Shown here in pieces: positions 6,546 to 11,422 of a stretch of DNA of 11,422 nucleotides. Every line of letters begins with the position of its first letter. Positions within the stretch are counted from its first letter, which is position 1. The notes beneath the pieces were generated by a model. It was given only the letters and a program-made list of their open reading frames with translations. It had not been told where the DNA came from and did no database searches. This stretch comes from Bacteroidales bacterium (GTDB taxonomy: Bacteria; Bacteroidota; Bacteroidia; Bacteroidales; UBA932), in assembly GCA_024402115.1 (NCBI GenBank), contig JAKSJQ010000055.1, forward strand, positions 1 to 11,422, given 5' to 3'. Made by a program: the position numbers and the translations under genes.

Positions 6546-6553
6546 TAAATTTG
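6546..6553 (+). promoter_or_regulatory. -7 box for the PfkB-family kinase gene
   Basis: The plus strand reads TAAATTTG, an exact TAnnTTTG match 25 nt upstream of the ATG at 6579. It is back-to-back with the minus-strand box, 11 bp away, so the two promoters share their upstream DNA. The expected -33 position contains no TTTG. Confidence 0.5.
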
Positions 6554-6578
6554 TAGTTTATAGGAAAAGCATCGCTTT

Positions 6579-7589
6579 ATGAAATCTATACTCGGAATAG
6601 GTAACGCGCTTACCGACATACTTGCAGTCCTGCCTGACGACTCTTTCCTCAAGGAATATCATCTTCCTAAGGGTAGCATGCAGCACGTCGACATGGAGAC
6701 CGGAGACAAGATCTGGAACTCGCTCAAGCCCCTCGGCGTACATTATGTGGCCGGCGGCAGCGCGGCTAACACGATCACCTGCACCTCCATCTTCGGCATG
6801 CCTTCAAGCTTCATCGGCAAGATAGGCGACGACGAGCTCGGCCTGCTCTTCAAGAGCGACCAGGAGCAGTACGGAGTGAAGACCCTCCTGCTCAAGAGCG
6901 AGCACTCATCGGGACGTTCGATGGTGTTCGTCAGCGGCGCGAATGCGGAGAGGACCTTTGCGGTCTACCTCGGCGCGGCGCTCGACCTCGTTCCGGAGGA
7001 CCTGAAGCCCGAGTATTTCGAAGGCCATGACTATTTCCACATCGAAGGATACCTCGTACAGAACCAGGCACTGATCCGCCGCGCGGTGGAGATGGCCCAT
7101 GAGGCAGGATGCATCATCTCCATCGACATGGCATCGTATAATGTCGTAGAGTCAAACAATGCTTTCCTGCACGACATCGTGGACAAGTACGTGGACATCG
7201 TATTCGCAAACGAGACCGAATCTCGCGCCTTCACCAAGATCGACGATCCTGTCGAGGCGCTGCGCGAGATTTCGAAGCACTGCAAGATCGCGATCGTGAA
7301 GGTCGGCAAGGACGGCAGCTGGGTGCGTTCGGGAGAGGAGGAGCACTTCATTCCCGCATGGCCTGCGGAGAGCGTCGATGCGACCGGAGCCGGCGACACA
7401 TACGCAGCCGGCTTCCTCTATGGACATTCTCTGGACATGCCTCTCAAGGTGTGCGGAGAGATCGGTTCCATCATCGCGGCAAAGGTCGTGGAGGTCATCG
7501 GAACGAAGATCGACATCCCTAGGTGGAGAGATGCAAAGAAGGAAATCCGCGAGCTGATTACGGCGAACGGCGGCATCGTGGAACAGTAG
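6579..7589 (+). CDS. PfkB-family carbohydrate/nucleoside kinase (adenosine-kinase-like)
   Basis: A 336-residue cytoplasmic kinase of the ribokinase/PfkB family, which phosphorylates a sugar or nucleoside hydroxyl with ATP. The first PfkB signature is near the N-terminus: GIGNALTDIL (about 6-15), then AGGSAANTITCTSIFGM and FIGKIGDDELG. The second is DATGAGDTYAAGFLYG, starting at D267, with D273 the catalytic base. The VAGGSAANT pattern and the length favour an adenosine-kinase-like branch, where Bacteroidota members are usually annotated as adenosine kinase or generic PfkB kinase. Fructokinase or ribokinase activity cannot be excluded. It is the first gene of a plus-strand run: the next gene begins 15 nt after its stop. 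Confidence 0.9.
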   Translation: MKSILGIGNALTDILAVLPDDSFLKEYHLPKGSMQHVDMETGDKIWNSLKPLGVHYVAGGSAANTITCTSIFGMPSSFIGKIGDDELGLLFKSDQEQYGVKTLLLKSEHSSGRSMVFVSGANAERTFAVYLGAALDLVPEDLKPEYFEGHDYFHIEGYLVQNQALIRRAVEMAHEAGCIISIDMASYNVVESNNAFLHDIVDKYVDIVFANETESRAFTKIDDPVEALREISKHCKIAIVKVGKDGSWVRSGEEEHFIPAWPAESVDATGAGDTYAAGFLYGHSLDMPLKVCGEIGSIIAAKVVEVIGTKIDIPRWRDAKKEIRELITANGGIVEQ

Positions 7590-7604
7590 CGACCAATTGA
7601 AAAA

Positions 7605-8123
7605 ATGTTCGAGAACGTAAAGGAATTCATGCGCCGCAGGGCAATCAGAAAATGCCCTAGACAGGTAAATACGGGTCTTCTTCCCCTGAAGGACATCCGT
7701 ACGGCGATAGTCATACTCAACGTGGAAGACCAGGAGCACAATGCCTGCAAGGAGGACGTGATGGCCTTCTTCAGGGCACATGGGATCAAGTCCGAGATAT
7801 TCTTCTTCGACTTCAGGAAGATCGAGAAGAACGAGCTGCTCCTCACCAGCATACAGAATACCGTACTCAGGAAAGACCTCAACTGGTACGGAATGCCGAA
7901 CCAGGAGAAGATCGGTCTGCTCCAGAGGGAGTGCGACCTGCTCATTTCCCTGGTGGATACTTCCCATTTCGCAAATGTATATTCGGCTCTCTGCGTAAAG
8001 GCCAAGTTCAAGATAGGCTGCTACCAGGATGACAGCAAGGTCTTCGACATGGTGATCAGCGGCAGCGACAATCCTCGCAAGATCTTCGCAGGAATGAAGG
8101 AAATTCTTCTCAAGATACAATAA
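7605..8123 (+). CDS. Conserved Bacteroidota protein of unknown function (possibly DUF6913)
   Basis: A 172-residue soluble protein without signal peptide or membrane helix. It starts with a basic helix (MFENVKEFMRRRAIRKCPRQ). An alternating strand/helix pattern follows: TAIVILNVEDQEH, the EDVMAFFRAHGI helix and SEIFFFDFRK. Then come KDLNWYGMPNQEKI and CDLLISLVDTSHFANVYSAL. The pattern suggests a small Rossmann-like alpha/beta fold. From memory it resembles the Bacteroidota-specific family DUF6913; no function is established. Its stop overlaps the start of the DUF368 gene (TAATG), so the two are translationally coupled, and a link with that membrane transporter is plausible but unproven. Confidence 0.75.
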   Translation: MFENVKEFMRRRAIRKCPRQVNTGLLPLKDIRTAIVILNVEDQEHNACKEDVMAFFRAHGIKSEIFFFDFRKIEKNELLLTSIQNTVLRKDLNWYGMPNQEKIGLLQRECDLLISLVDTSHFANVYSALCVKAKFKIGCYQDDSKVFDMVISGSDNPRKIFAGMKEILLKIQ

Positions 8124-8998
8124 TGAGACAGCACATACTGACAGCGATCAAGGGCTTCTTCATGGGCGCAGCCAACGTGATTCCAGGCGTGTCCGGAGGT
8201 ACCGTGGCCCTGATTACCGGAATCTACGGCAAGATCATCGACTCTATCAACTCCGTGACCGTACCTCAGACATGGAAGGACCTGCTCCACGGCAGGATCA
8301 AGGCTTTCTGGGAGGGCATCAACGGAAGCTTCCTCCTCGCTCTGGCGATCGGCGTCGTGCTCAGCGTGTTCTCTCTTGCGAAGCTCATGACCTATGTGCT
8401 CGGGAACTTCCCAGTGCAGACATGGGCATTCTTCTTCGGTCTCATCCTCGCTTCCGCAGTGATCATGTTCCGCGGAATCAAGGGATGGACATGGAAGGAG
8501 TTGGTTTTCGCGCTGCTAGGTGCCGCTCTCGGCGTGGCGATATGCACGCTCACTCCGTCGGATACTCCCGATGCGATGTGGTTCATCTTCATCTGCGGTG
8601 CTCTCGCCATCTGCACCATGATACTTCCCGGAATCTCAGGCAGCTTCGTACTGCTGATTCTCGGCAAATATGACTTCATAATGGAGGCTCTCGACCTGAG
8701 CAATCTCAACATACCTGTGCTCATAGCTTTCGGAATCGGCTGCGTCGTGGGAATTCTTGCGTTCGCTAAGTTCCTGCATTGGGTGCTCGGAAAGTGGGAG
8801 AAGCAGACCATGGTGCTCCTGCTTGGATTCATCGTGGGTTCGCTCATCAAGGTTTGGCCATGGCAGGTGGAGGTAAGCCCTGAAATCTTCAGGCCGGCAG
8901 TACCTTCATCCAACATCGGTTGGGCTATACTCTGGGCTCTGATCGGCTTCGGATTCGTCATCGCGACCGACATCATCGGCAGGCGCATGGAGAAATAA
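8123..8998 (+). CDS. popT: DUF368 family undecaprenyl-phosphate translocase (PopT-like)
   Basis: A 291-residue polytopic membrane protein. DUF368 proteins were recently identified (as PopT) as translocases that return undecaprenyl phosphate, the carrier lipid for cell-wall and surface-glycan precursors, to the cytoplasmic face of the inner membrane. The defining repeats are both present: GAANVIPGVSGGTVALITGIY at residues 15-35 and MILPGISGSFVLLILGKY, with P169-G170 in the second half. These mark the two inverted halves of the fold. Hydrophobic segments such as SFLLALAIGVVLSVFSLAKL, ELVFALLGAALGVAICTL and VLIAFGIGCVVGILAFAKFL complete about 8-10 spans. ATG 8123 overlaps the upstream TAA (TAATG). 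The domain is certain; the PopT activity is transferred from characterised members. Confidence 0.88.
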   Translation: MRQHILTAIKGFFMGAANVIPGVSGGTVALITGIYGKIIDSINSVTVPQTWKDLLHGRIKAFWEGINGSFLLALAIGVVLSVFSLAKLMTYVLGNFPVQTWAFFFGLILASAVIMFRGIKGWTWKELVFALLGAALGVAICTLTPSDTPDAMWFIFICGALAICTMILPGISGSFVLLILGKYDFIMEALDLSNLNIPVLIAFGIGCVVGILAFAKFLHWVLGKWEKQTMVLLLGFIVGSLIKVWPWQVEVSPEIFRPAVPSSNIGWAILWALIGFGFVIATDIIGRRMEK

Positions 8999-9031
8999 GG
9001 ACTGCTGGGAGGTCTTGTGGGGTGAAGAGAT

Positions 9032-9589
9032 ATGGAAAGCAAGAGCGAGATAAGGAAAAGGATACGCGCGTTGATGAGGGCGGCGTCAGGGACACAGAGT
9101 TCATCTTTTTCTCCCGCTGAGCTTATCTGGAGCAAGGCGGAGCATCTTGATTCCTTTGCCGCTGCAGGGACCATTCTTCTTTACTGCGCACTTCCTGACG
9201 AGGTACCCACTGCCGAGTTCATTGAGCGCTGGCAAGGTCGCAAGCGCATCGCCGTGCCTTTGGTGGTCGGAGAGAATCTCATTCTCAAGGAATACGACAG
9301 CGCCAAGATGCAGCAAGGCTACGCCGGGATATTGGAGCCGACTGCCGATGCAATGGACATTGATCCGGCAGAGATTGATCTCGCCTTCATTCCGGGGGTT
9401 GCGTTCGACCGCAGCGGGAACAGGCTAGGGCGCGGAAAGGGCTTCTATGACCGCCTACTCCCCCATCTGAACTGTACTTTGGTCGGCGTTTGCAGGGAGT
9501 TCCAGATCGTGGAGGACGGCATACCTGCGGATCCATGGGACAGGAAGGTTGATGTGGTCGTGACAAATATTGGAGTTTTTAACTCTTGA
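9032..9589 (+). CDS. 5-formyltetrahydrofolate cyclo-ligase
   Basis: A 185-residue cytoplasmic enzyme that converts 5-formyl-THF to 5,10-methenyl-THF with ATP, returning this stored folate to one-carbon metabolism. N-terminal KSEIRKRIRALMR is the usual first helix. ILLYCALPDEVPTAEFIER forms the middle of the fold, GRKRIAVPLV precedes the folate region, and the signature FIPGVAFDRSGNRLGRGKGF runs into YDRLL, with the ATP-binding GRGKGFYD at residues 133-140. Length is typical of the family. It starts 33 nt after the DUF368 gene, with a purine-rich GGGGTGAAGAG just before the ATG that may act as a ribosome site. Homologues are called fau, ygfA, yqgN or MTHFS; I assign no symbol. Confidence 0.92.
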   Translation: MESKSEIRKRIRALMRAASGTQSSSFSPAELIWSKAEHLDSFAAAGTILLYCALPDEVPTAEFIERWQGRKRIAVPLVVGENLILKEYDSAKMQQGYAGILEPTADAMDIDPAEIDLAFIPGVAFDRSGNRLGRGKGFYDRLLPHLNCTLVGVCREFQIVEDGIPADPWDRKVDVVVTNIGVFNS

Positions 9590-9610
9590 AACGTTTTTGG
9601 AGTTAATAAC
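9570..9610 (+). repeat. Paired 14-bp direct repeat around the cyclo-ligase stop
   Basis: TTGGAGTTTTTAAC (9570-9583) and TTGGAGTTAATAAC (9597-9610) differ at two positions and start 27 bp apart. The same DNA contains inverted arms: TTAACTC at 9579-9585 against GAGTTAA at 9600-9606, and GAGTT/AACTC around TTT at 9573-9585. It overlaps the last codons of the cyclo-ligase gene and the leader of tcdA. It may be an operator, an mRNA hairpin or chance. Confidence 0.4.
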
Positions 9611-9629
9611 GCAAGAAAAATTGATATAG

Positions 9630-10403
9630 ATGGCAGGACAGGATATTTTCGACAGATCGACCAGGCTTCTGGGCAGCGACGTGATGGATGCGATTGGCAA
9701 GGTACGCGTCATCATCTTCGGCGTCGGCGGCGTAGGCAGCTGGTGCGCGGAGGGCCTTGTGCGTTCCGGAATCAGGCACCTGACCATCGTGGATGCGGAC
9801 AAGGTCGGTGTCACGAACGTGAACCGCCAGCTCCAGGCGACCACCAGCACGGTGGGACGCGTGAAGGTCGAGGTGCTCAAGGAGAGGCTGCTCGACATCA
9901 ACCCGTCTGCAGAGATCACTGCCCTCGAAAAGGTATACACGGAAGAGACCTGCGCCGAGTTCGGGCTGGACAGCTATGACTATATCATCGATGCCATCGA
10001 TTCCCTCAAGGACAAGGTGTCTCTGATTCTCCGTGCATGCGAGACTTCGGCGAAGTTCTATTCTTCGATGGGAGCGGCTCTGAAGCTCGATCCGACGAAG
10101 ATAAGGGTGGCCGAGTTCTGGCAGGTACAGGGATGTCCCCTCGGGGCCATGCTCAGACGCAGGATGCGCAAGGCCAGGACCTTCCCGGCGAAGAAGTTCA
10201 CCTGCATCTACGACGAGGAGGTTCTGGAGAACAGGGGCGCCGGCGATGTTGCTGACGATCCGGTGGCGGCTTCCCTGAAGGACGGTTCGGTATGGGCTCC
10301 GAAGCGTGCGCAGATCAATGGCACCACAGTCCATATCACCGCGATCTTCGGAATGACAATAAGCGGGTTGATAATTCAGGACATCTATAAATCGACCGTC
10401 TGA
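9630..10403 (+). CDS. tcdA: tRNA threonylcarbamoyladenosine dehydratase TcdA
   Basis: A 257-residue E1-like enzyme (ThiF/MoeB/HesA superfamily) that uses ATP to cyclise t6A at position 37 of ANN-decoding tRNAs to the hydantoin form ct6A. The nucleotide-binding loop is FGVGGVGSWCAEGLVRSG (GxGGxGS at residues 31-37). The Asp/Arg elements follow: TIVDADKVGVTNVNRQLQA, DAIDSLKDK from residue 121, then SSMGAALKLDPTKIRV. The GRVKVEVLKERLLDINP segment is typical of TcdA (formerly CsdL/YgdL). It lacks the C-terminal ubiquitin-activating extensions of larger E1 enzymes and matches TcdA in length (about 268 aa in E. coli). The start follows a 40-nt AT-rich gap; its stop overlaps the methyltransferase ATG (TGATG). 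Confidence 0.92.
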   Translation: MAGQDIFDRSTRLLGSDVMDAIGKVRVIIFGVGGVGSWCAEGLVRSGIRHLTIVDADKVGVTNVNRQLQATTSTVGRVKVEVLKERLLDINPSAEITALEKVYTEETCAEFGLDSYDYIIDAIDSLKDKVSLILRACETSAKFYSSMGAALKLDPTKIRVAEFWQVQGCPLGAMLRRRMRKARTFPAKKFTCIYDEEVLENRGAGDVADDPVAASLKDGSVWAPKRAQINGTTVHITAIFGMTISGLIIQDIYKSTV

Positions 10404-11212
10404 TGGACAGATACAGTAACAGGGAAAGATACTTCATGGAACTCGAGGCTACGGCCAGGGAGTTCTACCTGCCTTATCTGCGAGGTCTGAGTACGGCAGG
10501 GAAATCTTCGCTGCCGGCAAAGGAGTTCGGACCAGGCTACCGCATTCTCGAGGTGGGCTGCGGAGAGGGTGGAAATCTCGCACCTTTCGCAGAACTTGGG
10601 TGCTATGTACTCGGAGTGGACCTTGCCGCCGGCAAGATAGAGAACGCACGGCGGTTCTTTGCGGACCGCGGCCTTGCCGGAGATTTCCGCTGCGAGGACA
10701 TACTCGAATCGGGATCAGAAGAGGGCCCGTTTGACCTTGTGCTGATCCATGACGTCGTCGAGCATATCGAGCCTGAATATAAGACGGACTTCTTCCGTAA
10801 GATCCAGCAGTTCTGTACTCCCGAAACCATCGTGTTCTTCGGCTTCCCTGCCTGGATGATGCCTTTCGGAGGCCATCAGCAGAGCTGCGCACATAAGGTC
10901 TGCAAGCTCCCGTTCATTCATCTTCTGCCGCTTCCGCTCTATAGGTGGATTCTTGTCAAGGGCGGAGAATCAAATGCAAAGATCGACGACCTTCTCAGCA
11001 TCCGCAGGTCGAAGATGACGGTGGAGAGTTTCGAAAGGTTCGCGTCCGAGGGTGGATATGCTGTCGAGGACAAGGTGCTTTGGTTCATCAACCCCCACTA
11101 CAAGTCGAAGTTCGGCCTGAAGCCTCGCATCCTTTGCCGCCCTTTCAGCGGAATCCCTTGGCTCCGCAACTTCCTTGCGACGTCTTGTCATTATGTGTTG
11201 AGGGTGAGGTGA
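10403..11212 (+). CDS. Class I SAM-dependent methyltransferase (substrate unknown)
   Basis: A 269-residue protein with a Rossmann methyltransferase core. Motif I is ILEVGCGEGGNLAPF (E50-VGCGEG-56), motif II includes VLGVDLAAGKIENARRFF, and motif IV is FDLVLIHDVVEHIEP from residue 110. The IxDVxEHxE form is common in Methyltransf_11/23-type enzymes acting on small molecules, lipids or sugars. The C-terminal half (FFGFPAWMMPFGGHQQSCAH, later FINPHYKSKFGLKPR) is not diagnostic of a substrate. I recall similar proteins in Bacteroidota annotated only as class I methyltransferases. Its ATG overlaps the tcdA stop codon (TGATG), so the two are translationally coupled; a tRNA or envelope substrate would be guesswork. 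The same-strand neighbourhood ends here. Confidence 0.85.
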   Translation: MDRYSNRERYFMELEATAREFYLPYLRGLSTAGKSSLPAKEFGPGYRILEVGCGEGGNLAPFAELGCYVLGVDLAAGKIENARRFFADRGLAGDFRCEDILESGSEEGPFDLVLIHDVVEHIEPEYKTDFFRKIQQFCTPETIVFFGFPAWMMPFGGHQQSCAHKVCKLPFIHLLPLPLYRWILVKGGESNAKIDDLLSIRRSKMTVESFERFASEGGYAVEDKVLWFINPHYKSKFGLKPRILCRPFSGIPWLRNFLATSCHYVLRVR

Positions 11213-11228
11213 ATCCGGTTGGATTAGC

Positions 11229-11252
11229 CACGGCGTGGCCGTGCCTTTTCCC
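11229..11252 (+). terminator. Possible weak terminator after the methyltransferase gene
   Basis: CACGGC-GTG-GCCGTG gives a 6-bp GC-rich stem with a 3-nt loop (11229-11243), followed by CCTTTTCCCTT. The T-run is interrupted, so intrinsic termination would be weak. It sits 16 nt after the stop at 11212, the expected end of the plus-strand run. Confidence 0.35.
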
Positions 11253-11318
11253 TTTCCCTGCGCCACGGGCGCTCTTTACCCAACGATATTGCATATGGCA
11301 GGACGGCTCTGCATGACG

Positions 11319-11344
11319 AAAAAAGGCGCTGATTTCTCAGCGCC
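11319..11344 (-). terminator. Rho-independent terminator for the tRNA-Arg gene
   Basis: On the minus strand, GGCGCTGA-GAAA-TCAGCGCC forms a perfect 8-bp stem with a tetraloop (11344-11325) followed by six T residues (11324-11319). It lies 17 nt after the 3' end of the minus-strand tRNA, just where a tRNA transcript should stop. It could also act on plus-strand transcripts coming from the methyltransferase side, but the T-tract orientation favours the tRNA. Confidence 0.8.
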
Positions 11345-11360
11345 ATCTGCAATCTCGTTG

Positions 11361-11422
11361 TGATCCGGTTGGGATTCGAACCCAAGACCCACAGCTTAGA
11401 AGGCTGTTGCTCTATCCAACTG
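11361..11422 (-). tRNA. tRNA-Arg (anticodon UCU), 3' portion; runs off right edge
   Basis: Read on the minus strand, the window holds a tRNA from within the D-arm (CAGTTGGATAGAGC) to the discriminator base A at 11361. The anticodon arm is ACAGC-CTTCTAA-GCTGT, a perfect 5-bp stem with the loop giving anticodon TCT (reads AGA/AGG, Arg). The T-arm is TTGGG-TTCGAAT-CCCAA, and the 3' acceptor strand is CCGGATC. About 13 nt of the 5' end (acceptor strand, positions 8-9, start of the D stem) lie beyond 11422; the missing acceptor strand should read GATCCGG. No CCA is encoded. AGA/AGG codons are used in the window (for example AGG in the protease and tcdA genes), so this tRNA is needed. Confidence 0.93.

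Noticed and set aside
7152..8120. Minus-strand open frame of 322 codons under the PfkB kinase and the small unknown gene
   Set aside because: Composition-driven shadow. The plus strand has the PfkB signature DATGAGD in this stretch and a proper overlap-coupled gene after it.
8392..9174. Minus-strand open frame of 260 codons under the DUF368 gene
   Set aside because: The plus strand encodes the paired PGxSG repeats of DUF368; the minus product shows no domain.
9603..10334. Minus-strand open frame of 243 codons opposite tcdA
   Set aside because: The plus strand carries the GxGGxGS nucleotide loop and full TcdA architecture. The minus frame is Leu/Arg/His-rich shadow sequence.
1..11422. CRISPR array, insertion sequence, rRNA or riboswitch
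   Set aside because: I saw no regularly spaced repeats, transposase motifs, terminal inverted repeats or rRNA segments. Leaders are too short for a riboswitch.

Overview
This window looks like chromosomal DNA of a Bacteroidota member, most likely order Bacteroidales. The evidence is the TAnnTTTG-type -7 boxes in the intergenic regions, Bacteroidota-type variants of RecO, the S41 protease and the HD hydrolase, short leaders without strong Shine-Dalgarno sequences, and a GC-rich core (one 60-base line in the adenosine-kinase-like gene counts at 58% GC). I cannot name the genus; Alistipes- or Cryptobacteroides-like Rikenellaceae relatives are guesses from GC content only.

Layout. (1) Positions 1-311, minus: the 5' end of a ribonuclease R gene running off the left edge. 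It is divergent from (2) a plus-strand operon at 377-3312: a secreted S41 C-terminal processing protease, the nucleotide-pool sanitising enzyme RdgB, and RecO, packed with 3-nt gaps or 4-nt overlaps. (3) Positions 3305-5467, minus: an HD-domain hydrolase gene preceded by an AT-rich block (about 33-35% GC in two counted 60-base lines). The block holds three small genes: a truncated N-terminus of an RHS/SpvB-type secreted protein, an Imm26-like protein with a C-terminal membrane helix, and a small secreted protein with one YD (RHS) repeat and an unrecognised C-terminal part. I read this as the remains of a polymorphic RHS toxin locus in which the RHS core and toxin tip are gone and the putative immunity gene survives. 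(4) Positions 5526-6506, minus: an LPG-synthase-TM/flippase-like membrane protein, divergent from (5) a plus-strand run at 6579-11212: a PfkB-family (adenosine-kinase-like) sugar/nucleoside kinase, a small Bacteroidota protein (possibly DUF6913), a DUF368/PopT undecaprenyl-phosphate translocase, 5-formyltetrahydrofolate cyclo-ligase, the tRNA t6A dehydratase TcdA, and a class I methyltransferase. (6) Positions 11213-11422: an intergenic stretch with a minus-strand terminator and the 3' part of a minus-strand tRNA-Arg(UCU) gene running off the right edge.

Most genes are housekeeping: RNA turnover, periplasmic proteolysis, nucleotide sanitation and repair, envelope lipid carrier recycling, folate metabolism and tRNA modification. 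The accessory part is the AT-rich RHS/immunity remnant at about 3921-5467. It joins the HD hydrolase gene through an overlapping stop/start and so may control that gene's translation.
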